A DNA stretch of 64,000 bases from ZC4RG19 sp046730015 (GCA_046730015.1 JBKPHT010000126.1:1-64000), one strand, 5' to 3'; shown: positions 46,147-54,822, counted from the stretch's first letter. The notes: generated by a model from the sequence alone, not told the origin. Numbers and translations: made by a program.

Positions 46147-46730
46147 CCGTCGGCCGCGTAGGTGAACGGCGACCGGAACCGGTCGAGCGGCGGGAACCCG
46201 CGGTCGCGGCCGCTGATCGCGGTGGGTGGCAGCGGCCAGGTGACGCCGACGCTGTCCCAGCGGATGCCGCGGTCGTGCTCGGGGGCGTGCTCGGTGGAGA
46301 CCACGTACGCGACGATCGTGTCGTCGACGAGCGCCTGGAAGCCGTGGGCGACGCCGGGCGGCAGGTGCAGCTGGCCGGGCGCCGCTCCGTCGAGCCGGAA
46401 GCGCACGGCGCGGCCCTCCGCCGGCGATCCGGCCCGCAGGTCGACCACGACGTCCACGACGGCACCGCTGAGGCACACCACGGTCTTGGCATGGTCGTGG
46501 GGCGGCACCTGGAAGTGCAGGCCCCGCAGCGCCCCTCGCTGCGACGACGACAGGTACACCTCGCGCACCCGGCCCTCGCCGCCGGCGGCCTCGATGCGGC
46601 TGGCCTGGAACGCCTTGACGAACCACCCGCGGCCGTCCTCGTGACGCGGCAGGGGGGCGTAGACGACCCCCGGCACCGGCACCTCGTCGACCGGGCCCGA
46701 CCAGGGCGCGCCGGACACCGGCTCGACCAT
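46143..46730 (-). CDS. RmlC-like cupin sugar epimerase (candidate CDP-hexulose 5-epimerase)
   Basis: A 195-residue protein of the dTDP-4-dehydrorhamnose 3,5-epimerase family. GALRGLHFQVPPHDHAKTV contains the catalytic-base His, and the RGIRWDSVGVTWPL block carries the partner Asp. The usual YYxPEH segment reads TEHAPEH, so the catalytic Tyr pair is replaced by Glu-His. It lies between the E1 dehydrase and the SDR, overlapping the latter. In the CDP-ascarylose pathway a related epimerase inverts C5 of the 3,6-dideoxyhexulose. An altered active site may reflect such a different substrate or loss of one epimerisation step. Confidence 0.75.
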   Translation of the reverse strand: MVEPVSGAPWSGPVDEVPVPGVVYAPLPRHEDGRGWFVKAFQASRIEAAGGEGRVREVYLSSSQRGALRGLHFQVPPHDHAKTVVCLSGAVVDVVVDLRAGSPAEGRAVRFRLDGAAPGQLHLPPGVAHGFQALVDDTIVAYVVSTEHAPEHDRGIRWDSVGVTWPLPPTAISGRDRGFPPLDRFRSPFTYAADG

Positions 46731-46736
46731 GGTGGC

Positions 46737-48122
46737 TCAGGCCCGAGCCGCCGCCCGCCGCAGCGCGGCCGGCCGCGGGAAGCGCACGGGGGTGGCCACG
46801 AACGACCGGATCGAGGCGGCGATGTGGTCGAGCATCTCGTCGCTGAGGCCGGGCCAGCAGCCGACCCAGAACGTGCGCTCGGCGACGGCGTCGGTGATGG
46901 TCAGGTCGCCCGCCACCCGGTGCGCGACGCCGGCGAACGCGGGCTGGCGCAGCAGGTTGCCACCGAAGAGCAGTCGGGTGGCCACCCGCTGCTCCTCGAG
47001 CCGGCGGAGCAGGTCCCACCGCTCGAACGGCGCGTCCTCGGCCAGCGTGATCACGAAGCCGAACCAGCTGGGCTCGCTGTTCGGCGTGGGCTGCGGCAGC
47101 ACCAGGTAGGGCACGCCGTCGAGGGCGTCCCGGAGGCGGACCCAGTTGCGGCGCCGGGCGGCGACGAACCCGTCGAGCTTGTCGAGCTGGGCCACGCCGA
47201 CCGCCGCCTGCAGGTCGGTGGCCTTCAGGTTGTAGCCGAGCCGGCGGTAGATGTACTTGTGGTCGTAGCCGGACGGGAGGTCGCCCGCCTGCCAGCCGAA
47301 GCGGCGTCCGCAGGTGTTGTCGGCCCCCGGCTCGCACCAGCAGTCCCGGCCCCAGTCGCGCACCGACTCGACGATGGTGTGGAGGTCGCCCCGCGACGTG
47401 AGCACGGCGCCGCCCTCGCCCATCGTGAGGTGGTGGGCCGGGTAGAAGCTGACGGTCGCGAGGTCGCCGAACGACCCGACCGGCCGTCCCCGGTAGGTGG
47501 CCCCCACGGCGTCACAGGTGTCCTCGACGAGGAGCAGGTCGTGGCGGCGGCAGAGGTCGACGACCCGATCGAGGTCGAACGGGTTGCCCAGCGTGTGGGC
47601 CAGCATGACCGCGCGGGTCTGCGGGCCCACCGCCTCGTCGAGGCCGGTGGCGTCGATGTTGTAGGTCGCGGGATCGAGGTCGACGAACACCGGCACGAGC
47701 CCGTTCTGCACGAGCGGCGCCACGGTGGTGGGGAAGCCACCGGCCACCGTGATCACCTCGTCACCCGGGCGGAGCGCCCGGTCGCCGAGCGCCCGGTCGG
47801 TCAGCGCGGTGGCCGCCAACAGGTTGGCCGACGAACCCGAGTTGCACAGCACCGCGTGCCCCACGCCCATCCGGGCCGCGAACCGCTCTTCGAAGTCACG
47901 GGCGAAGCGGCCCGTCGTCAGCCAGAAGTCGAGCGCGGCGTCGACGAGGTGCTGCATCTCGTCGCCGTCGAAGACCTTGCCGGACACGGGGACGGGCGTG
48001 ACGCCGGGCAGGAACGGCCGGTCGGCGAAGGCGGCGTCGTGGTAGTCGGCGACCTTGGCGAGGATGTCGGCGCGCAGCCGGGCGAGCTCGTCGGTCCCCG
48101 CACCGGGGGCGGGCACGGTCAC
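46737..48122 (-). CDS. rfbH: CDP-6-deoxy-4-hexulose 3-dehydrase (E1), PLP/[2Fe-2S] enzyme
   Basis: A 461-residue DegT-fold enzyme that removes the C3 hydroxyl of CDP-4-keto-6-deoxyglucose using PMP and an iron-sulfur cluster. The usual PLP lysine is replaced by His230 in SFYPAHHLTMGEGGAV, as in known E1 enzymes. The cluster motif C-X57-C-X1-C-X7-C is intact (Cys203, 261, 263, 271), and the His lies 27 residues after the first Cys, as in the Yersinia enzyme. GTG 48122 overlaps the rfbG stop. The E3 reductase that normally re-reduces E1 is not in the window. Confidence 0.92.
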   Translation of the reverse strand: MTVPAPGAGTDELARLRADILAKVADYHDAAFADRPFLPGVTPVPVSGKVFDGDEMQHLVDAALDFWLTTGRFARDFEERFAARMGVGHAVLCNSGSSANLLAATALTDRALGDRALRPGDEVITVAGGFPTTVAPLVQNGLVPVFVDLDPATYNIDATGLDEAVGPQTRAVMLAHTLGNPFDLDRVVDLCRRHDLLLVEDTCDAVGATYRGRPVGSFGDLATVSFYPAHHLTMGEGGAVLTSRGDLHTIVESVRDWGRDCWCEPGADNTCGRRFGWQAGDLPSGYDHKYIYRRLGYNLKATDLQAAVGVAQLDKLDGFVAARRRNWVRLRDALDGVPYLVLPQPTPNSEPSWFGFVITLAEDAPFERWDLLRRLEEQRVATRLLFGGNLLRQPAFAGVAHRVAGDLTITDAVAERTFWVGCWPGLSDEMLDHIAASIRSFVATPVRFPRPAALRRAAARA

Positions 48123-49126
48123 CGGTCGAACCTGTGCGGGTCGGTGGCGAACAGGTCGCGGTACCAGGCCACGGTCCCGGCCAGCCCGTCCGCGAGCGCC
48201 ACCTCGGCCTTCCACCCCAGTTGGAGGCGGGCGCGGTCGGCGCGCAGGTGCTGGGCCGGGATCTCGTCGCTCGCCTCGCCGAGCACCCGAGGCACGGTGC
48301 CCGGGACGCCGGCGGCCAGGCAGACGGCCTCGTAGATCTCGAGGACGGTGCGGGGCGACTCGTCGCCGAAGTTGAACGCCACGTCCTCGGCGACACCGCG
48401 GTCGACGGCGTCGGCCAGGCTGAGGTAGCCGGCGACGGCGTCGCGGACGTGCAGGTAGTCGCGCACGAGGCTGCCGTCGCTGCGGATCGTCGGCTGGTCG
48501 CCCCGCAGCAGCGCCCGGATGGTGCCGGGAACGACGCGTGACCAGTTGAGGTCGCCGGGGCCGTAGATGTTGCCGCAGCGGGCGACGCCGACCGGCATGT
48601 CGTAGGTGACGGCGAACGAGCGGGCCACGATGTCGGCGCACGACTTGGACGCCTCGTAGGGCTGGACGCCGCCGAGCGGGTGGTCCTCGCCGTACGGCAG
48701 GTCGTCGCTCGCGCCGTAGGCCTTGTCGCTGGACGCGACCACCACGCGGCGGACGAGGTCCGGATGGCGGCGGGCCACGTCGAGGACGTTCCAGGTGCCG
48801 CGCACGTTGGTCTCGAACGTGGCCACGGGGTCTCGCCGGGCGGCCTGCACGAGGGTCTGCGCGCCGAGATGGAACACGGTGGTCACGTCGTGGACCACCA
48901 CCGCCCGCTCGACCGCCCGGGCGTCCTCGAGGTTTCCGTTGACGACCGTCACGTGTCGGATGGTGCCGGACCGGCGGAGCTCGCTGCGGGGGTCGTCGTC
49001 GAGGACGAGGGCGACGACCGGTGTCCCGGCCGCGACCAGCGTGGCGCACAGCTGGGAGCCGACCATGCCCGTGGCGCCGGTGACCAGCACCGGCTCGCCG
49101 TGCCAACCCCGGGGTGCGCCGCTCAC
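48119..49126 (-). CDS. rfbG: CDP-glucose 4,6-dehydratase
   Basis: A 335-residue extended SDR making CDP-4-keto-6-deoxyglucose. VLVTGATGMVGSQLCATL binds NAD, HLGAQTLVQAARRDPVATFETNVRGT and ASSDKAYG are the family blocks around the active site, and YEASKSCAD holds the catalytic Tyr/Lys. CGNIYGPGDLNWSRVVP matches RfbG-type enzymes. It overlaps the cytidylyltransferase gene upstream and rfbH downstream by four bases each, so the three enzymes are translated together. The order matches known CDP-3,6-dideoxyhexose operons. Confidence 0.88.
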   Translation of the reverse strand: MSGAPRGWHGEPVLVTGATGMVGSQLCATLVAAGTPVVALVLDDDPRSELRRSGTIRHVTVVNGNLEDARAVERAVVVHDVTTVFHLGAQTLVQAARRDPVATFETNVRGTWNVLDVARRHPDLVRRVVVASSDKAYGASDDLPYGEDHPLGGVQPYEASKSCADIVARSFAVTYDMPVGVARCGNIYGPGDLNWSRVVPGTIRALLRGDQPTIRSDGSLVRDYLHVRDAVAGYLSLADAVDRGVAEDVAFNFGDESPRTVLEIYEAVCLAAGVPGTVPRVLGEASDEIPAQHLRADRARLQLGWKAEVALADGLAGTVAWYRDLFATDPHRFDR

Positions 49127-49947
49127 CGGTCCCAGACCTTCCAGGGTGCGATGCCGGTCGCCCAGAGCTCGTTGAGCAGCAGCGAGTCGCGGTAGGTGTC
49201 CATCGGCCGCCAGAAGCCGTCGTGCTGGTAGGCGACGATCTCGCCCCGGGCGGCCAGCCGTTCGAGCGGCTCCCGCTCGAGCACCGCGTTCATGTCGAGC
49301 TCGTCGAGCACCTCCGGCTCGAACACGAAGAAGCCGGAGTTCACCCAGTCGTCGGACTGCGGCTTCTCGCGGAAGGTGCGGACGACCTGGCCTGCGTCGA
49401 GGTCGACGTGGCCGAAGCGCGACAGCGGCCGGGTGGCGGTGACCGTCGCGAGGTGGCCGTGGCCCTGGTGGAAGGCGACCAGCTTGCGGACGTCGATGTC
49501 GGCCAACCCGTCGCCGTAGGTGACGATGAACGGACCGGGGCCCAGGTGGTGGGCGACCCGCTTCACCCTCCCCCCGGTCATGGTCTCCTGGCCGGTGTCG
49601 CAGATGGTGACGCGCCATCCCTCCTCGGCGTGGCCCTGGTGGATCTCGAGCTTGGCCGGGTGGCCGAGGGTGACCGTGAAGTCGCTGCTGCGCTCGGCCT
49701 CGTAGTTCAGGAACCAGTTCTTGATCTGTTGGCCCTTGTAGCCGACGCACAGGACGAACTCGGTGAAGCCGTGGTGGGCGAAGCCCTTCATGATGTGCCA
49801 GAGCACGGGGCGCCCGCCGATCTCGACCATCGGCTTGGGGCGGAACTCGGTCTCCTCGCGGAGCCGGGTCCCGAGCCCACCGCACAGGATGACCACCTTG
49901 GGCGCGCACGCATCACTTTCGGCGGCCCCATCCCCCGGTCTCCCCAT
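49123..49947 (-). CDS. rfbF: Glucose-1-phosphate cytidylyltransferase
   Basis: A 274-residue nucleotidyltransferase producing CDP-glucose from CTP and glucose-1-phosphate. VVILCGGLGTRLREETEFRPKPMVEIGGRP is the nucleotide-binding signature with the catalytic Arg/Lys. IKNWFLNYE, VTYGDGLADID (metal-binding Asp) and WVNSGFFVFEPEVL are typical of RfbF. An 18-residue N-terminal extension precedes the fold; starts closer to the fold are possible. It is the first enzyme gene of the operon, 61 bases after the GntR gene on the same strand. Confidence 0.93.
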   Translation of the reverse strand: MGRPGDGAAESDACAPKVVILCGGLGTRLREETEFRPKPMVEIGGRPVLWHIMKGFAHHGFTEFVLCVGYKGQQIKNWFLNYEAERSSDFTVTLGHPAKLEIHQGHAEEGWRVTICDTGQETMTGGRVKRVAHHLGPGPFIVTYGDGLADIDVRKLVAFHQGHGHLATVTATRPLSRFGHVDLDAGQVVRTFREKPQSDDWVNSGFFVFEPEVLDELDMNAVLEREPLERLAARGEIVAYQHDGFWRPMDTYRDSLLLNELWATGIAPWKVWDR

Positions 49948-50008
49948 GTCGCGCAGGATAAGCGATCGGCGCCGCGCAGCCCCACTCCCCGAGGCGTCAG
50001 CCCTGGTC

Positions 50009-50749
50009 TCAGCCCTGATCCTCGACCAACCGCAGCCCCGACGGGCTGATCGACGGCTCGACCCTCGGCATGTCGACGACGAACTCGGTGAGGTGGCCGG
50101 GGAAGACGTGCTCAGACACGAGCAGCGGGCCGCCGTCGTGGTCGCGGGTGATCCGCTCGCAGCGGAGGACCGGTGACCCCACCGGCACGGCCAGCAGCCG
50201 GGCGTCGTCGGGGGCGGCGGCGGCGGCGCCGATGGTCTGGGTGGCGCCGCCGATGGGCACCCCGACCAGCTCGTAGAACGGCGCCGCCTCGACGTCGGCC
50301 CGCGACAGGCGGGCGCCGACCGCCTCCGGGGCCCACACGGTGACACGGGCGAACGGCCGGCCGTCCGCGAGGTTGACCCGCCGAACCTCCAGCACCGAGT
50401 CGACGCCCAGCACCTGGCGGACCCGGGGTGGGGCGGTGACGAAGCGGAAGCCGACGATCCGCCGCTCGGAGCCCACGCCCAGCTCGCCGAGCTGGTCCTC
50501 GATCGTGCCGAGCCGGCCGAGCGACTGCCGGACCGGGTCGGTGGCGACGAACCAGCCGAAGCCCTGGCGGGCGTCGATGAGGCCCTCGTCCCGGAGCACC
50601 TCGAGAGCCTTGCGGACCGTGACCCGGCTGACCTCGTAGGCTGCCGACAGCTCGCTCTCGCTGGGCAGGAGGGCGCCCGCCGCGAGCTCGCCGCTCTCGA
50701 CGCGCCGGCGCAGGTCGTCGGCGATGGCTCGATAGCGGACCTCGCGCAC
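50009..50749 (-). CDS. GntR-family (HutC type) transcriptional regulator
   Basis: A 246-residue regulator. Residues 1-70 are the winged helix (GALLPSESELSAAYEVSRVTVRKALEVLRDEGLIDARQGFGWFV) and residues 85-235 a UTRA effector domain. The start is GTG 50749. It lies between the CDP-sugar operon, which it may head, and the divergent aconitase gene. Two direct ACTTGTC repeats overlap its start, suggesting autoregulation and control of aconitase. HutC-type UTRA domains usually bind sugars, amino acids or related small acids; the ligand here is unknown. Confidence 0.88.
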   Translation of the reverse strand: MREVRYRAIADDLRRRVESGELAAGALLPSESELSAAYEVSRVTVRKALEVLRDEGLIDARQGFGWFVATDPVRQSLGRLGTIEDQLGELGVGSERRIVGFRFVTAPPRVRQVLGVDSVLEVRRVNLADGRPFARVTVWAPEAVGARLSRADVEAAPFYELVGVPIGGATQTIGAAAAAPDDARLLAVPVGSPVLRCERITRDHDGGPLLVSEHVFPGHLTEFVVDMPRVEPSISPSGLRLVEDQG

Positions 50750-50765
50750 TTGTCATATACTTGTC
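50748..50765. promoter_or_regulatory. Putative GntR operator, direct ACTTGTC repeats
   Basis: ACTTGTC occurs at 50748-50754 and 50759-50765, eleven bases apart, which is one helical turn. The first copy overlaps the GTG of the gntR gene and both lie upstream of aconitase. HutC-type regulators often bind sites built from GT-rich halves, usually inverted rather than direct, so the assignment is tentative. Confidence 0.45.
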
Positions 50766-50830
50766 TACATCGTAGGTTCGACGCAAGAACCTCCGTCACA
50801 ACCTCCTCCGACAAAGGGGTCCCGCCGACG

Positions 50831-53110
50831 ATGGCCGTCTCCGCCACCACCCCCATCGAGCTCGTCGACCAGATCTACGCCCGCCTGCCCGACCGGGTCG
50901 CCCTCGGGCGCGAGCGCTTCGGCCGGCCGCTGACCTTTGCCGAGAAGATCCTGGTCAACCACCTGCGCGACGCGCAGGGCCAGGAGATGGAGCGGGGCCG
51001 GAGCTACGCCGACTTCGACCCCGACCGGGTCGCCATGCAGGACGCCACCGCCCAGATGGCGCTGCTCCAGTTCATGACCGCCGGGCTGCCCGAGGTCGCC
51101 GTCCCCTCCACGGTCCACTGCGACCACCTCATCCAGGCCCGGGCCGGCGCCGACATCGACCTCCGCTTCGCGCTCGACGTCAACAGCGAGGTCTATGACT
51201 TCCTCCGGTCGGTGTCGGCGCGTTACCGCATCGGGTTCTGGAAGCCGGGCTCCGGCATCATCCACCAGGTCGTGCTGGAGAACTACGCCTTCCCCGGCGG
51301 GATGATGATCGGCACCGACAGCCACACCCCCAACGCCGGCGGCATCGGCATGGTGGCCGTCGGCGTCGGCGGCGCCGACGCGGTCGACGTCATGACCGGG
51401 TTCCCGTTCAACGTTCGCTGGCCCCGGCTGATCGGCGTCCGGCTCACCGGCGAGCTGTCGGGCTGGACCGCGCCCAAGGACGTCATCCTCCGGGTGGCCG
51501 AGATCCTCACCGTCAAGGGCGGCACGGGCGCCATCGTCGAGTACTTCGGGCCCGGTGCCGACGCCCTGTCCACCACCGGCAAGGCGACCATCTGCAACAT
51601 GGGTGCCGAGATCGGCGCCACGACGTCGCTGTTCAGCTTCGACGACCGCGGCCTCGACTACCTGCGGGCCACCGGCCGGGCCGCCCTGGCCGACGCCGCG
51701 GCCGCGGCGATGGCCGACCTGCGGCCCGACCCCGAGGTCGCCGCCGACCCCGGCCGGTACTTCGACCAGGTCATCGAGATCGACCTGTCGACCCTCGAGC
51801 CGATGATCAACGGCCCCCACTCCCCCGACCGGGCCCACAAGGTCAGCCAGGTCGGCGCCCACGCCCGGGCGGAGGGCTGGCCAACCGACATCTCGTCGGC
51901 CCTCATCGGGTCGTGCACCAACTCGTCCTACGAGGACATCACCCGGGCCGCGTCGATCGCGCGGGTGGCCGCCGCCCACGGCCTCACCGCCCGGACCCAG
52001 CTGCTCATCACCCCCGGCTCCGAGCAGGTCCGGGCCACGATCGAGCGCGACGGCCTGCTGGCCGACCTCGAGGCCATCGGCGGCACCGTCCTGGCCAACG
52101 CCTGCGGGCCCTGCATCGGCCAGTGGGACCGGACCGACGTCGACACGTCGGTCCCCAACACGGTCGTCAACAGCTACAACCGGAACTTCCCCAAGCGGAA
52201 CGACGGCAGCGCCAACACCCTCGCCTTCGTCACCAGCCCCGACGTCGTCGTGGCCCTGGCCCTTGCCGGCACCCTCGACTTCGACCCGGTGACCGGCACC
52301 CTGCCGGCGGCCGACGGCACCCCGGTCCGGCTCGAGCCGCCCGCCGGCGAGCAGCTGCCGGCCCGGGGCTTCGACCCGGGCGAGTCGGGGTTCCTCGCCC
52401 CGCCGGACGACGGCGCTGCGGTCACCGTCGAGGTCGACCCGGGCAGCGAGCGACTCCAGCTGCTCGCCCCCTTCGCCCCGTGGGACGGCGAGGACCTCGT
52501 CGACCTGCCCGTCCTCATGAAGGCGACGGGCAAGTGCACCACCGACCACATCTCCGCCGCCGGCCCCTGGCTGAAGTACCGGGGCCACCTGGAGAACATC
52601 TCCGGGAACCTGTTCCTCGGCGTGGTCAACGCGTTCCGGGAGGTCGAGGCCGGCCACGGCAAGGACCCGCTCGACGGCGAGATCCGGTCGTTCCCCGACA
52701 TCGCCCGCCACCTCCACACCGAGGGCGTCCCCTGGTGTGCCGTCGGTGACGAGAACTACGGTGAGGGCAGTTCGCGTGAGCACGCCGCCATGGAGCCGCG
52801 CTTCCGGGGGGGCAAGGTGATATTCGCCCGCAGCTTCGCCCGCATCCACGAGACCAACCTCAAGAAGCAGGGCATGCTGGCGCTCACGTTCGCCGACCCG
52901 GACACCTACGACCTGATCGACGAGGACGACACGATCAGCGTGCTGGGCCTGGGCGACCTCGCCCCCGACACCCCGGTGCGGTGCGCCGTCACCAAGCCCG
53001 ACGGCAGCCGCGTCGAGTTCCTGGCCACCCACACGATGAACGACGAGCAGATCGAGTGGTTCACGGCGGGCAGCGCCCTGAACATCATCCGCCGCAAGCA
53101 CGCCGGGTGA
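50831..53110 (+). CDS. acn: Aconitate hydratase, mitochondrial type
   Basis: A 759-residue TCA-cycle enzyme isomerising citrate and isocitrate with a 4Fe-4S cluster. The cluster cysteines are in GSCTNSSYED and NACGPCIGQW. DSHTPNAGGIG, GPWLKYRGHLENIS and GEGSSREHAAMEPR are active-site and swivel-domain blocks. RVALGRERFGRPLTFAEKILVNHL at the N-terminus and the length mark it as the eukaryotic mitochondrial-like group rather than the roughly 900-residue AcnA common in actinobacteria. Its stop overlaps the GTG of the GGDEF fusion. Confidence 0.93.
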   Translation: MAVSATTPIELVDQIYARLPDRVALGRERFGRPLTFAEKILVNHLRDAQGQEMERGRSYADFDPDRVAMQDATAQMALLQFMTAGLPEVAVPSTVHCDHLIQARAGADIDLRFALDVNSEVYDFLRSVSARYRIGFWKPGSGIIHQVVLENYAFPGGMMIGTDSHTPNAGGIGMVAVGVGGADAVDVMTGFPFNVRWPRLIGVRLTGELSGWTAPKDVILRVAEILTVKGGTGAIVEYFGPGADALSTTGKATICNMGAEIGATTSLFSFDDRGLDYLRATGRAALADAAAAAMADLRPDPEVAADPGRYFDQVIEIDLSTLEPMINGPHSPDRAHKVSQVGAHARAEGWPTDISSALIGSCTNSSYEDITRAASIARVAAAHGLTARTQLLITPGSEQVRATIERDGLLADLEAIGGTVLANACGPCIGQWDRTDVDTSVPNTVVNSYNRNFPKRNDGSANTLAFVTSPDVVVALALAGTLDFDPVTGTLPAADGTPVRLEPPAGEQLPARGFDPGESGFLAPPDDGAAVTVEVDPGSERLQLLAPFAPWDGEDLVDLPVLMKATGKCTTDHISAAGPWLKYRGHLENISGNLFLGVVNAFREVEAGHGKDPLDGEIRSFPDIARHLHTEGVPWCAVGDENYGEGSSREHAAMEPRFRGGKVIFARSFARIHETNLKKQGMLALTFADPDTYDLIDEDDTISVLGLGDLAPDTPVRCAVTKPDGSRVEFLATHTMNDEQIEWFTAGSALNIIRRKHAG

Positions 53111-54822
53111 ACGAGCGCGACGATCCCCCGCCCCGCCTCCTGGGCGTCGACCACGTCCAGCTGGCCATGCCCGCGGGCGGGGAGGCGCTCGCCGAGGCCT
53201 TCTACGCGGGGGTGCTCGGCCTGACCCGGGTGCCCAAGCCGCCGCAGGCCGCGGCCCGGGGCGGCGCCTGGTTCTCCGGACCGGCGGTGACGATCCACCT
53301 CGGCGTCGACCCCGACTTCCGGCCCGCCCGCAAGGCCCACCCGGGACTGCTGGTCGAGGACCTCGACGTGGTCTGCCGGCGGCTCGTCGACGCCGGCGCC
53401 GACGTCCGCCCGGCCGACGACCTGCCCGGCATCCGCCGCATCCACACCGACGACCCGTTCGGCAACCGGCTGGAGCTGATCCAGGCGGTGGAGCCCCCGC
53501 TCGAGGCGTTCGCCACGATGGCCGAGCACTCGATCTTCCCGTTGGCGCTGATCGACAACGCGGGGACGATCTGCTGGCTCAGCGCGTCGGTCGAGCGGTT
53601 CTTCGGCTGGGACCGCGACGACCTGGTGGGCAGCAACTTCGCCCGGGTGGTGGCGCCCGAGTCGCTCCCGGCCGTGATCGAGGCCTTCACCGCCATCGAC
53701 GACGCCTACGAGATCACCCCGTGGGGCGGCGTCGGCATGCCGGTCGACCTCGTCCTCGCCGACGGCACCGAGACCCCGTGCGAGCTCTCGGTGCTCACCA
53801 CCCGGCGCACCGGCCTGCCCTGGTACGTCGTCAACGTGCGCCGGGTCGGCTACGAGCGGGCGCTCGACCTGGCCATCGAGGCGATGGCCGAGGGGGTGCG
53901 CCTCGGCGACATCCTCACCCGGCTGGTCGGCGCCGTCGAGCAGATGGTGCCGCAGTCGACCGTCGCCATCGGGGACCGCTGGACCGGCGTCGACTTCTCC
54001 GTCGTCGCCGGCGACGCCGCCGACCTCGTCGCCGTCGAGGGGGCCACCCCGTGGGCCCGGGCGCTCGAGTCGGGCGAGGACGTCTACGTCGACCTCGACG
54101 ACCTGTCCCCGCCCGTCGCCGCGCTGGCCGTGGCGGAGGGCCACGCGGCCTGCTGGGTCCACCCGGTGACCGCCCCGGGCGACGACCGGCCGCTCGCGGC
54201 CATCACGATCTGGCGCTCGTGGCCGGGCCGGCCGACGGCGTTCACCTGGCAGACCGTCCGCCGCGCCGGCCAGCTGTTGAGGCTCACGCTCCAGTGGGAC
54301 CGCAGCCACCGGTCGCTCCAGTACGCGGCCACCCACGACCAGCTCACCGGGCTGGCCAACCGGGTGGCGTTCCTCGACCGGCTGACCACCGTCGCCTCGC
54401 GGCACGAGGGCCGGGCGGCGGTGCTGTTCCTCGACCTCGACCACTTCAAGCCGATCAACGAGAACCACGGCCACCCCGTCGGCGACCGGGTGCTGGCCAT
54501 CGTGGCCGACCGGCTGGTCGGGGTGCTGCGGCCGGGCGACCTGGTGGCCCGCATCGGCGGCGACGAGTTCGCGGTGCTGTGCGAGCGGCTCAGCGGCGCC
54601 GACGACGTCGAGGCGGTGGCCAAGCGGCTGCTGACCGTCCTCCGTGAGCCGATCCACCCCCAGCCCGGCATCCCGACCGAGGTCCGGGTCGACGCCAGCA
54701 TCGGCGTCACCGACCTCCAGGACGTCGCGAACGTCGACGTCACGCTGGCCAACGTCGACGAGGCGATGCGCGAGGCCAAGACCACCGGCCGCGGCCGGTG
54801 GGTCCGCTACGACCGCGACTGA
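53107..54822 (+). CDS. Fusion: VOC (glyoxalase-like) - PAS - GAF - GGDEF diguanylate cyclase
   Basis: A 571-residue cytoplasmic protein with an unusual architecture. Residues 12-135 are a VOC/glyoxalase-like domain (GVDHVQLAMPAGGEALAEAFY, and RIHTDDPFGNRLELIQ at its end). Residues 140-250 are PAS (FPLALIDNAGTICWLS), 255-400 GAF-like, and 400-571 GGDEF. The cyclase looks active: FLDLDHFKPINENHGHPVGD and RIGGDEFAVL are intact. The inhibitory I-site RxxD (RPGD) lies five residues before GGDEF. The GTGA overlap with aconitase implies coupled translation. A metabolite-sensing c-di-GMP switch tied to central metabolism is inferred. Confidence 0.85.
   Translation: MNERDDPPPRLLGVDHVQLAMPAGGEALAEAFYAGVLGLTRVPKPPQAAARGGAWFSGPAVTIHLGVDPDFRPARKAHPGLLVEDLDVVCRRLVDAGADVRPADDLPGIRRIHTDDPFGNRLELIQAVEPPLEAFATMAEHSIFPLALIDNAGTICWLSASVERFFGWDRDDLVGSNFARVVAPESLPAVIEAFTAIDDAYEITPWGGVGMPVDLVLADGTETPCELSVLTTRRTGLPWYVVNVRRVGYERALDLAIEAMAEGVRLGDILTRLVGAVEQMVPQSTVAIGDRWTGVDFSVVAGDAADLVAVEGATPWARALESGEDVYVDLDDLSPPVAALAVAEGHAACWVHPVTAPGDDRPLAAITIWRSWPGRPTAFTWQTVRRAGQLLRLTLQWDRSHRSLQYAATHDQLTGLANRVAFLDRLTTVASRHEGRAAVLFLDLDHFKPINENHGHPVGDRVLAIVADRLVGVLRPGDLVARIGGDEFAVLCERLSGADDVEAVAKRLLTVLREPIHPQPGIPTEVRVDASIGVTDLQDVANVDVTLANVDEAMREAKTTGRGRWVRYDRD

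Noticed and set aside
50765..53101. A 778-codon open frame opposite aconitase
   Set aside because: It is antisense to a highly conserved enzyme, with low-complexity Gly/Val/Asp content and no motif.
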